From Dyadobacter arcticus (GTDB lineage Bacteria > Bacteroidota > Bacteroidia > Cytophagales > Spirosomataceae), in assembly GCF_011762185.1 (NCBI RefSeq), contig NZ_JAASQJ010000003.1, positions 62,001 through 126,000 of the forward strand: a stretch of 64,000 nt of DNA. Reading direction: 5' to 3'. The notes under the pieces were generated by a model that made no database searches, was not told the DNA's origin, and was given only the letters and a program-made list of their open reading frames with translations. Below, in pieces: positions 1 through 7,742 of the stretch (its first letter is position 1; the number at the start of each line of letters is the position of its first letter). The translations under genes were made by a program, and so were the position numbers.

Positions 1-1115
1 TTTTCCTCAATTAATCTCAGAAGTTCACCTTCACTGGATATGCCTACATTGAAATCCCCATCGGTTGCCAGAATAATACGGTTGTTACCTTTTGGAAGAA
101 AGTTTTCTTTGGCAAGTTTGTAAGCCATTTCTATTCCCTCTCCACCCGCCGTCGAACCACCGGCTTCCAGGTTATCCAATGCCTCTTTGATCTTCATTTT
201 CTCATTTCCAGGAGTAGGTTCGAGTACCACGCCGGCCGCACCTGCATAGGCAACTATGGAAATCTTATCCTCCGTCCGAAGCTGGTCCACCAACAACTTA
301 AATGCCTGTTTGAGCAGGGGAAGTTTATTTTCATCCATCATTGAGCCAGATACATCAACCAGAAATACAAGGTTGGAGGCGGGAAGGTTTTCCGCAGAAA
401 CTGTTTTGCCCTGCAAGCCGATATGTAGCAGCTTCAATCCATCATTCCAGGGTGAATTTGTAAATTCTGCGTGAATGGAAATCGGATGGGTACCAGTTGG
501 TTGCGGATAATCATAATCAAAATAATTGATCATTTCTTCAATTCTAACCGCATCGACAGGTGGCATCTGGCCGGCATTCAGAAAACGACGTACATTGCTA
601 TACGCTGCCCGGTCAACATCTACTGAAAATGTGGTAACCGGATCGTGTCCAGTGAATTGAAAGCCGTTTTCATTAATCGGATTGTAATTTTCAGTGTTTG
701 GGCGGGCGCGACTTACGTTTCCTTGTAAGACCGAGGAAGGTGCCGCAGCCATTTTTGAAAAAGAATGTAAAACCAGACTTTCGCTCTGCTGATCCCGTGC
801 GACCGGTTCTTCCGTTGGAATCGCTTGCCCTGCCATCAGGGTTACGGACATTGTAGATGCGGAGGTAAGCTTTACTTCATTGGTAATAAACCCAGCGTGC
901 GTGAATACCAGCATTTTGGAATAAACGGGCACAGCAATTGAGAATTTTCCAGCAGAGTCGGTTTTTGCCTTTGCCTTACCTCCGCGCACGGAGACAATGA
1001 CATCTGAGATAGGTAACTGGTGTACATCCTGAACGGTACCAGTGATAACTCGTTCGGGTACAAGGGCAAATGCGCTGAAAAACAGGGCGAGGAGAATCAC
1101 AATCTTTCCTTTCAT
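1..1115 (-). CDS. vWA domain surface protein, YfbK-like (partial, C-terminus off window)
   Basis: The visible 371 residues start at an ATG whose complement is 1113-1115. A hydrophobic N-terminal signal is followed by a carboxypeptidase-regulatory-like beta domain (about residues 22-95), then the conserved N-terminal block of YfbK-type proteins, then a von Willebrand A domain with the MIDAS motif DVSGSM and a later TDGDFNVG segment. The family is thought to bind metal-dependent ligands at the envelope; its substrate is unknown. The gene diverges from an ECF sigma factor, which suggests a shared control region. The frame stays open to base 1, so the rest of the vWA domain and any C-terminal domain lie outside. 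Confidence 0.88.
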   Translation of the reverse strand, partial: MKGKIVILLALFFSAFALVPERVITGTVQDVHQLPISDVIVSVRGGKAKAKTDSAGKFSIAVPVYSKMLVFTHAGFITNEVKLTSASTMSVTLMAGQAIPTEEPVARDQQSESLVLHSFSKMAAAPSSVLQGNVSRARPNTENYNPINENGFQFTGHDPVTTFSVDVDRAAYSNVRRFLNAGQMPPVDAVRIEEMINYFDYDYPQPTGTHPISIHAEFTNSPWNDGLKLLHIGLQGKTVSAENLPASNLVFLVDVSGSMMDENKLPLLKQAFKLLVDQLRTEDKISIVAYAGAAGVVLEPTPGNEKMKIKEALDNLEAGGSTAGGEGIEMAYKLAKENFLPKGNNRIILATDGDFNVGISSEGELLRLIEE

Positions 1116-1161
1116 AGTCAATCAAGTTTTTGTTTTATTGACTTGATGCAGGTTACACGGG

Positions 1162-1197
1162 AATTCCATAAAGTTTTGTAAAAAAATTTATGGAATT
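1162..1197. promoter_or_regulatory. 11-bp perfect inverted repeat between divergent vWA and sigma genes
   Basis: AATTCCATAAA at 1162-1172 is matched by its exact reverse complement at 1187-1197 with a 14-base A/T-rich spacer. It lies between the divergent starts at 1115 and 1253. Just to its right, TTTG at 1197-1200 followed after 20 bases by TAATTGG is an imperfect Bacteroidota promoter for the sigma gene. The repeat could be an operator for a dimeric regulator; that is inference. Confidence 0.4.
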
Positions 1198-1252
1198 TTG
1201 ATAAAACCGCATCTAATGTGTAATTGGCTGACGGGATCTTGTCTTTAAGCAT

Positions 1253-1849
1253 TTGCATGTGAAGTTTTTAAAAATATTTCCGGTTAAAACCAAAGACACT
1301 TCTTCCGAAGGTCAGCAACTGGCATTATACCGCAAAACAGGTGATATTAATCTGCTGGGAACACTTTATGAACCTTATATGGAGATGGTGTATGCGATTT
1401 GCTATAAGTTTTTGAAGAAAGAAGACGAGAGCAAGGATGCCGTAATGCAGATTTTCGAGAAACTTGTCTCGGACCTGAAAAGACATGAGGTTGAAAACTT
1501 TAAAAGCTGGCTGCATAGCGTTGCCCGGAGCCATTGTCTGATGCAAATCAGGTCTCGGCATGTGTTTATTGTGAATGAAGAAATTCCGGAAACATACGGA
1601 AGCACTGAATTTCAAAATGAAGAATGGGAGCACTCCATCAATTTGAATAGCCAATTGGACTCATTGGAAAAGTGTTTGGAAATACTGGTCTTAGAGCAAA
1701 GAGTGACTGTTGAGCTGTTTTATAAGCAGGAGAAATGTTACAAAGAAATTTCCGGACAGACCGGATTCGATTTAAATAAAGTGAAAAGCTATATTCAGAA
1801 CGGAAAGCGGAACCTGAAAATTTGCATGGATAAAAATGGTAGTATCTGA
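1253..1849 (+). CDS. ECF-type RNA polymerase sigma factor
   Basis: A 198-residue sigma-70 family protein. Region 2 is visible around residues 35-100 (LYEPYMEMVYAICYKFL, then a segment resembling the core-binding helix and FKSWLHSVARSHCL). Region 4 is at about 140-195, with a helix-turn-helix around YKEISGQTG. The start is TTG at 1253; GTG at 1259 is an alternative and there is no clear ribosome binding site. Its 3' end overlaps the next gene by 14 bases, which implies translational coupling with the membrane anti-sigma-like protein. It probably directs transcription of an envelope regulon that may include the divergent vWA gene. Confidence 0.88.
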   Translation: MHVKFLKIFPVKTKDTSSEGQQLALYRKTGDINLLGTLYEPYMEMVYAICYKFLKKEDESKDAVMQIFEKLVSDLKRHEVENFKSWLHSVARSHCLMQIRSRHVFIVNEEIPETYGSTEFQNEEWEHSINLNSQLDSLEKCLEILVLEQRVTVELFYKQEKCYKEISGQTGFDLNKVKSYIQNGKRNLKICMDKNGSI

Positions 1850-2888
1850 TTCAAATTCACCCATCGGCTTCAATGATTTTCACCGCTATAAAAGCGGTGA
1901 AATGTCTCATGCCGAACAACATAAGCTCGAAAAGCGGATGCTGGAAGATCCAATGGTCGCAGAGGCTTACGAGGGATTTCTACTGATGGGGGCGGACGCA
2001 TCCAAGTCTGGGGAGATCCGGCTGGATTTAACTGCCGGATTGAAAAACGCAATGGGGAACAAACGTAAAAACATGATCCCGCTGTGGGCTTATGCTACCG
2101 CTGCGTCCGTGATCATTAGCCTTGGCGCGTATTGGCTGGTTTTTATTTCAAACAGGGGTGAATCTAATAAGCGTATGGTTGCCGTCGAATTCCAGAAAGA
2201 ATCAGCTAAGATCGGCCCGAAAGAAGAAATTGGATCAGTGAATGTGCCAAAAACGGCGCCGACAAAGATTGAAGCCCTTCCTCAGAAAACGGTGCCCGCA
2301 CCTATACCTTCAAGCTCACCGGCTCCGGCTGCAGAGGAAAGCGATCCTAACCAATTGGAAACATTAGCGGCGGCAGATCAGGCAGAAGAGCAGCTTGCAG
2401 TCTCCGAGCCGATACCCACGGTGGGCGATCCCACGGCGGGCGATCCCGCGGAGGGCGATCCCACGGCGGGCGCACCTGTTGCACCCGCCTCCGCTGCTCC
2501 TGCCGTGTCGCAGCAATTCGCAAAAAAGGCTGCCAGCCCACTGCACGCTAATGCCATCAGTGCAAACCAGGTTAATGCCAAGCTCGCGGCTCGGGGAAAC
2601 ACGATCGCTACCGATTCGCTGCCTGCTCCCCGCATCGGATGGAGCGCTTATCAGACTTACCTTCATATAAGTACTTTCCTGGAACAGAGAAACGAAGATC
2701 TTACGGTTTCTTTCCTTGTCAATACCGATGGTTCGTTGACGAATTTGACGGCGGTTGGCCCCAAAGACCTTCGTCGTGAGGCTATCAGGATAGTACAGGA
2801 AGGCCCTGCCTGGCAGCCTTTACTTCGCAATGGTAAAACCATTAACGCCCGCAGCCAGGTTCGACTGCACTTCCATTCTGCCCAATAA
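1836..2888 (+). CDS. Membrane anti-sigma-like protein with TonB-type C-terminal domain
   Basis: A 350-residue single-pass membrane protein. The cytoplasmic N-terminus (residues 1-80) has an anti-sigma-like look (FNDFHRYKSGEMSHAEQH, then a helix with ALEDP-like spacing), but no zinc-binding HxxxCxxC was seen. A membrane segment spans about 81-104. A Pro/Ala-rich periplasmic linker contains four copies of a five-residue repeat, and residues 265-350 resemble the TonB C-terminal domain (VSFLVNTDGSL, then AWQPLLRNGK). Overlap with the sigma gene suggests it restrains that sigma factor. The TonB-like end suggests it senses or contacts an outer membrane partner; this is inferred. Confidence 0.72.
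   Translation: MVVSDSNSPIGFNDFHRYKSGEMSHAEQHKLEKRMLEDPMVAEAYEGFLLMGADASKSGEIRLDLTAGLKNAMGNKRKNMIPLWAYATAASVIISLGAYWLVFISNRGESNKRMVAVEFQKESAKIGPKEEIGSVNVPKTAPTKIEALPQKTVPAPIPSSSPAPAAEESDPNQLETLAAADQAEEQLAVSEPIPTVGDPTAGDPAEGDPTAGAPVAPASAAPAVSQQFAKKAASPLHANAISANQVNAKLAARGNTIATDSLPAPRIGWSAYQTYLHISTFLEQRNEDLTVSFLVNTDGSLTNLTAVGPKDLRREAIRIVQEGPAWQPLLRNGKTINARSQVRLHFHSAQ
2415..2474 (+). repeat. Four tandem 15-bp repeats inside the anti-sigma-like gene
   Basis: Four in-frame 15-bp units encode PTVGD, PTAGD, PAEGD and PTAGA. The units are nearly identical at DNA level (CCCACGGCGGGCGAT and variants) and are more G+C-rich than the flanks. They form part of the proline-rich periplasmic linker. Copy number could vary by slippage without breaking the frame. 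Confidence 0.85.
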
Positions 2889-3195
2889 TTTTCCCCCAAA
2901 GTAACAACCAACAATTTGTAGAACTAATTTTAAAAATTTAATGGTTTTAGGTAGCATATTTTTTGTATTATAGTTTCTAGTCCGTAATTTTACTCATTAC
3001 ATACAACTACTCACTTCCACATTCATGCAAATCTCGAGCTCTTTCAATGAGATTTAATGTGCTCACACAATGCGTTAGGCCAGTTTTTGCGTCATTCGAC
3101 CAGTCGTCGATAAATAAATACCGCATATTTCAAGATCAAATTTTGTTATGGCAAGTATTATTACTAATTCTACCAAATAATTGTAATAGAATTAG
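2889..3195. other. Intergenic region, 307 bp, no gene recognised
   Basis: A/T-rich spacer between the anti-sigma-like gene and the response regulator. I found no convincing terminator hairpin, no RNA gene and no full -33/-7 promoter pair. The longest open stretch (3047-3202, 51 codons) overlaps the next gene and has no recognisable features. Confidence 0.6.
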
Positions 3196-3615
3196 ATGTT
3201 AAGACCAGATTTTTTTACTCAACCCATGGATAATAGAAAAACGCTCTTGATTATAGACGATGAACCGAGCATTACAAAAATTCTGGAACATTTTCTTAAG
3301 AAAGATTTTAATGTGATTATTAAAAATGATGGCTCTGAAGGAATGCTTTGGCTTGAACAAGGCCAACAAGTAGATCTTATTATTGCCGATTTGCATATGC
3401 CAAACCTGAATGGTAAGGACTTTTTGAAAGTCGCAAAGGCAAGCAATCTTTATTCCGAAATACCGATCATCATCTTGTCCGGTTCCGACGAAAGCAGCGA
3501 ACGCATTCAATGCTTGAATCTTGGCGCCGACGATTTTATGGTCAAGCCATTTAACCCGATGGAAGTACATGCGAAGATCAACGCGATCCTTCGCAGAAGC
3601 AAAAGATTCTCCTAA
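3196..3615 (+). CDS. Single-domain response regulator (receiver only)
   Basis: 139 residues containing one CheY-like receiver and no output domain. The acidic pair follows LLIID near residues 21-23, the phosphoacceptor is D65 in IIADLHMPNLNG, the switch Ser is in IIILSGSDES, and the conserved Lys is in FMVKPFNP. ATG at 3226 would start right before the first beta strand and may be the true start. It lies 11 bases upstream of the initiating sugar transferase, so it is probably co-transcribed with EPS synthesis. No histidine kinase is nearby; the two Hpt proteins in this locus are candidate phosphodonors. Confidence 0.9.
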   Translation: MLRPDFFTQPMDNRKTLLIIDDEPSITKILEHFLKKDFNVIIKNDGSEGMLWLEQGQQVDLIIADLHMPNLNGKDFLKVAKASNLYSEIPIIILSGSDESSERIQCLNLGADDFMVKPFNPMEVHAKINAILRRSKRFS

Positions 3616-3626
3616 TCAGTAATACC

Positions 3627-4841
3627 ATGGAATTGACAGTAAACCCTCCAACACCGGTTGTTGAGGTAAAGCCCTACATAGTACAATTCAGGATCATTTA
3701 CCTGAACGCCGACTTCGAACATTACATCAATTTTTCTGAAAAATTTGCCGAATCGCTGCAAGTAGAGTATTTCGGCACCAAAGAGGGTGTTCTCGAAGCG
3801 TTACAGGAGAATTATCCTGCGGATGTGATCGTTGCGCACGCAGGAAGCGGTGGGCTGGAATTGCTGGATATTATCCGCAGCAGCTCAGGATTTGGTAATA
3901 TTCCTTTCGTATTAATGGTCGACCGGCTTAGCCAGGAAGCGATAGACACAGCGCGTGCCAAACATGCTGACGATGTTTTTTCGGTCCGTTTCGATGAGGG
4001 TGACCTTTTAACCAGAATAAAATACTTCAAAAAACGGCAATGGTACGTTGCCAATAAGGCTTCAAAAATTATCGGCTCACAAGGCAACCGCACGCCATTT
4101 TGGAAACGGGCAATTGATGTACTTACCACAGGAACTGCCGTGCTGCTATTGCTTCCGGTATTTCTGCTGATAGCGCTTCTCATCCGCCTCGATTCAAAAG
4201 GCCCTGTCTTTTACCGTTCCAAGCGGGTTGGCAGCGGTTATAAAATTTTTGACTTGTATAAATTTCGCACGATGCGTACGGATGCGGATCAGCTGATCCG
4301 AAAAATGGCTGCGCTGAGCATGTACAACAAGTCGACGGAACCGGTCCAGCAAATTGAGAATAACGGGTTATGCGAGGAATGTCAGGCAGGGGGTAAATGT
4401 AAAAGTCTGCTATTTCACGACGGTAAAGAGATTTGCGAGAAGCTTTATCATTTTCAGAAAGAGCAGAAAGCGGCTTTTATGAAATTTCAGAATGATCCCC
4501 GGATCACTCGTTTTGGCCAGTTTCTGAGAAATTCAAGTCTTGACGAGTTGCCGCAGCTCATTAATATTTTGAAAGGAGATATGTCATTGGTTGGAAACCG
4601 TCCGTTGCCACTTTACGAGGCGGAAAAAATGACTACGGATGATAAAATCTTTCGTTTTGCCGGCCCGGCAGGACTCACAGGTTTGTGGCAGGTTACTAAA
4701 AGAGGGAAAGGGAAAGCGGATATGTCCGAGGAGGAGAGGACCCAGCTTGATATTACTTATGCCAAAGAGTTTTCTTTCAAAATGGATATGCAGATCATAC
4801 TTAAAACATTCCCTGCACTTCTTCAATCAGAAAACGTATAA
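3627..4841 (+). CDS. Initiating sugar transferase with N-terminal pseudo-receiver and Cys cluster
   Basis: 404 residues. Residues 160-400 are a bacterial sugar transferase (phosphoglycosyl transferase of the WcaJ/PglC superfamily): membrane helix at 162-187, then KGPVFYRSKRVG, YKFRTM and the catalytic Asp-Glu pair D305-E306 in SLDELPQ. It should move a sugar phosphate from a nucleotide sugar to undecaprenyl phosphate. Residues 20-135 resemble a receiver domain, but the phosphoacceptor position reads VIVAHAG and the conserved Lys is replaced (SVRFD), so it is probably not phosphorylated. An insert carries C249, C252, C258 and C270, spaced like a zinc or iron-sulfur site. Both additions look regulatory. 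Confidence 0.88.
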   Translation: MELTVNPPTPVVEVKPYIVQFRIIYLNADFEHYINFSEKFAESLQVEYFGTKEGVLEALQENYPADVIVAHAGSGGLELLDIIRSSSGFGNIPFVLMVDRLSQEAIDTARAKHADDVFSVRFDEGDLLTRIKYFKKRQWYVANKASKIIGSQGNRTPFWKRAIDVLTTGTAVLLLLPVFLLIALLIRLDSKGPVFYRSKRVGSGYKIFDLYKFRTMRTDADQLIRKMAALSMYNKSTEPVQQIENNGLCEECQAGGKCKSLLFHDGKEICEKLYHFQKEQKAAFMKFQNDPRITRFGQFLRNSSLDELPQLINILKGDMSLVGNRPLPLYEAEKMTTDDKIFRFAGPAGLTGLWQVTKRGKGKADMSEEERTQLDITYAKEFSFKMDMQIILKTFPALLQSENV

Positions 4842-4890
4842 AAGTAATTTTTCCAGCACTTAATTTTCTTAAACCACACAACCCGTTTAG

Positions 4891-5559
4891 ATGAGATATA
4901 TCTACGCACTGTTTCTCTTCACACTCTCTTTTTCTCCCCTCAAAGCCCAGGACATTCTCGCCCAGGAAATTTCTTACCCTTACCTCGACAAATTAATCGA
5001 GGTTGCTAAGAAGAATTATCCAAGATTGAAATTGTATGAGTCCAGAGTCGAAGCTGGCAGTTATGCAGAGAAAAAAGCAAGGCTTTCCTACTTCGAGATT
5101 TTGTCTTTCTCCTATTTATATAGTCCCGACAGGCTTGCAAGCAGCATTAATCCCAATTTTCTGAACGGATACCAGTTTGGGTTCTTCGTCAACATTGGCT
5201 CTCTCCTTCAAAAACCTTCTCTGATCAAACAGGCTAAAAGCGAACTTAAAGCGCTTGAATATGATCGTGACAGCTATCAGCTATCATTGGAAGCGGATGT
5301 TAAGCGGAGGTATTTTTCCTATGTCCAGTTCAAAATGCTTCTCACTGTAAAGGCAAATGCATTGCAGGATGTGTCCGAAGTGGCCGAAGAGCTGAAAGTA
5401 AAATTTGAGAAAGGTGAAAGTTCTTTTGAAGAATATAGCAGGGCGCAGGTTGTTATTTCCGACAGGTTGCAAAGCAAAATAGCCGCAGAGGCAGATGTGC
5501 TGATTTCGAAAGCCACCTTAGAAGAATTATTAGGCCAAAAACTCGAAGACATCCAATGA
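4891..5559 (+). CDS. Half-length TolC-like outer membrane efflux protein
   Basis: 222 residues with a signal peptide (cleavage probably after SPLKAQ). The remaining sequence resembles one repeat of the TolC/OEP family: helical segments (LIEVAKKNYPRLKLYESRVEAG; later LEALEYDRDSYQLSLEADVKRRY) around a short beta region, ending in SKATLEELLG. Typical TolC proteins have two such repeats and exceed 400 residues, so this is half size. It overlaps the Wzc-like gene by 4 bases (ATGA), so it may be the outer membrane component for polymer export, replacing Wza. That role is inference. Confidence 0.72.
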   Translation: MRYIYALFLFTLSFSPLKAQDILAQEISYPYLDKLIEVAKKNYPRLKLYESRVEAGSYAEKKARLSYFEILSFSYLYSPDRLASSINPNFLNGYQFGFFVNIGSLLQKPSLIKQAKSELKALEYDRDSYQLSLEADVKRRYFSYVQFKMLLTVKANALQDVSEVAEELKVKFEKGESSFEEYSRAQVVISDRLQSKIAAEADVLISKATLEELLGQKLEDIQ

Positions 5560-7742
5560 CAGAACTTTCCCAATTCCTCAGAATATTATACCGAAATAAG
5601 TTCATCCTGATATTTGTGCCCCTCATAACAGTAGTGGCCGCTTATTTTTTGGTTAAAGTGCTTCCTGATCAGTACAAATCACACGGCAGCATTGCCACCG
5701 GGCTGGTGGATAAAACCGAGCAGGGCTTAATGAGCAGCGGTACTGAACAGGATTTCGAAATATCCCGGAAGTTTGACAACATTATTCAAATGATGTCCCT
5801 CAAAAAGGTATTGGATCAGGTTTCCTATCAGCTGCTTCTACACGATTTGAGGGAAACCGAGAAAAATGATTTCGCAAAACCGTCCAAATTATTGGGCGAA
5901 ATGAGCCAGCAGGAGCGCTCTCAGGCGCTTACATTGATCACAAAGAAATACAAAGCCCAGGAAGAATTGCTTCCCGATAAGCCTTTTGAAAAAAAGCTTC
6001 AAAATGTATTGTCTGACATGGAGTTTGATGCCGAAAGCATTCAAAAAAAACTCACTGTTTTTAGAATGGCAAACAGTGATTACGTAAACATTGAATTCGA
6101 GGCCAAGAATCCGATGATGACCGCATTCGTGATCAATACGCTGACCAATGAATTTATTAATATGTATGCAGCACGGCTGGCGACGAACTACAACCGGACC
6201 ATTAATTTTCTGGCAGATTTCCTGGAACAAAAGAAGGTAGCATTGCGCGTGCAGATGAATGGCTTGCGAGATTTTAAAATCCGTAATCGCGTACTTAACC
6301 TCGACGAACAGGCGAAAAGTCTTTACGGGCAAATGGCTGAATTCGAGTTGAGGCGGGAAGTCGCTAAAAAGGATGTTATCGCATATGGCGTTGCCATAAA
6401 AAACATCGATAACAGGTTTAGTAGCAATGATCGTAAGTATTTTGAAAGTGCCGTATCTACCATCAATCAGAACATTGTAGCTACGAAAACAATCCTGCGG
6501 TCGGCGAATGAAGCTTATGTGAAAAGCAATTTCGACCCAAAATATAAGACAACGCTCGACTCTGCCCAGGCAAAACTTTCGGCCCAGATCAACGAATCGA
6601 CTGACCGCTATCTGTACAGCCCATTGACCCTTAAACAAAACCTGGTCACCGAAAAGCTGACAATGGAAGTCGCAAGAGATCTAGCAGAGAACAGTTTGTC
6701 CACCATCGAAACGGAATTGGGACGGTTAAATGTAAAATTTGACGGACTCGTGCCCAATGAGGCTAAAGTGCAGGAATTTGAAACGGCGATTGACATTGCG
6801 GGGAGAGAATATATGGAGGCCTTGCAAAAATATAATGATGCGAGATTGCTTTCCAGTTTTCCCGCTAAACTTAAAGTTGCAGAAAAGGCATTGCCTGGAA
6901 CGATACAGCCTTCCAAAAAGATTGTTCTAATTATACTCTCAGGGATTATCAGCCTTGCATTCTGCCTGTTCGTACTATTTATCTTGTACTTTTTCGACAA
7001 TTCCATCCGGTATCCGCAGCAGCTCGCCAATGCCACGGACCGTCCAGTACTTGGCTTTGTTAATCAGGTCAGCGGTGGTTTCAACCTCAGCCAGTTACAA
7101 AACGAAAGCTCGCAGGAACGGAAAGTGGAGCTTTTCAGAAACCTGATCCGATCAATACGGTTTGAGCTGGACAACGAGTATCCCGATCCCAAAATCATTT
7201 CGGTTACCAGTCTGGCCGAAGGAAACGGGAAAACGCTGCTGACAATCAGTCTTGCGTGGGCTTACTCAAAAATCAACAAACGCGTCCTGATTATTGACGG
7301 GAATTTCAGCGATTCCGACATTACCAAACTCAACACCGGGGCGAAGTATGTGGAAGATTATTTCGAAAATGGCTCTACCGTTCCGTTGGAAAATCAAAGA
7401 GGTTCAATCTGCCTGCTGGGCAATAAGGGTGGCGACGTTTCCCTGTACGAACTGACAGGCGAAACCCAGATTCGGGAAGCATTTAATTCATTGAAAACCA
7501 AATTTGATGTAATCCTGATCGAGGCTGATTCGCTGGTATCTATGAATAAAGCAAAGGAATGGATCACATTCTCTGATACCGTCGTCTCTGTTTTTGAAAG
7601 CGGCAGGACCATTTCTTACGCTGACAGGTCAAAAATAGAATATCTGAAAAACCTCAATGGGAAAATGGCTGGATGGGTACTTACCGGCGCACAGGATGTT
7701 TTGAATCAGACAGGCAAAGTTTCTAAACATGTAACTGAATGA
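5556..7742 (+). CDS. Wzc-like chain-length/export protein with atypical ATPase domain
   Basis: 728 residues. An N-terminal membrane helix (about 13-35), a long Wzz-type periplasmic region with coiled coils (to about 445), a second membrane helix (456-480), and a C-terminal BY-kinase-like P-loop domain. Walker A is AEGNGKT near 554-560, the A' motif VLIIDGNF near 577-584, and the Walker B region VILIEADS near 652-659. The usual DAD/DTPP forms are changed and there is no C-terminal tyrosine cluster, so autokinase activity is doubtful. The expected role is control of EPS length and export. Overlaps by 4 bases on both sides make it part of a tight operon. Confidence 0.85.
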   Translation: MTELSQFLRILYRNKFILIFVPLITVVAAYFLVKVLPDQYKSHGSIATGLVDKTEQGLMSSGTEQDFEISRKFDNIIQMMSLKKVLDQVSYQLLLHDLRETEKNDFAKPSKLLGEMSQQERSQALTLITKKYKAQEELLPDKPFEKKLQNVLSDMEFDAESIQKKLTVFRMANSDYVNIEFEAKNPMMTAFVINTLTNEFINMYAARLATNYNRTINFLADFLEQKKVALRVQMNGLRDFKIRNRVLNLDEQAKSLYGQMAEFELRREVAKKDVIAYGVAIKNIDNRFSSNDRKYFESAVSTINQNIVATKTILRSANEAYVKSNFDPKYKTTLDSAQAKLSAQINESTDRYLYSPLTLKQNLVTEKLTMEVARDLAENSLSTIETELGRLNVKFDGLVPNEAKVQEFETAIDIAGREYMEALQKYNDARLLSSFPAKLKVAEKALPGTIQPSKKIVLIILSGIISLAFCLFVLFILYFFDNSIRYPQQLANATDRPVLGFVNQVSGGFNLSQLQNESSQERKVELFRNLIRSIRFELDNEYPDPKIISVTSLAEGNGKTLLTISLAWAYSKINKRVLIIDGNFSDSDITKLNTGAKYVEDYFENGSTVPLENQRGSICLLGNKGGDVSLYELTGETQIREAFNSLKTKFDVILIEADSLVSMNKAKEWITFSDTVVSVFESGRTISYADRSKIEYLKNLNGKMAGWVLTGAQDVLNQTGKVSKHVTE

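Noticed and set aside
2347-2670. Several long open frames on both strands over the anti-sigma-like gene
   Set aside because: They are shadows produced by the G+C-rich repetitive linker; the 1836-2888 frame carries the recognisable domains.
3047-3202. 51-codon open frame upstream of the response regulator
   Set aside because: It overlaps the next gene, has no domain, signal or membrane features, and its composition looks random.
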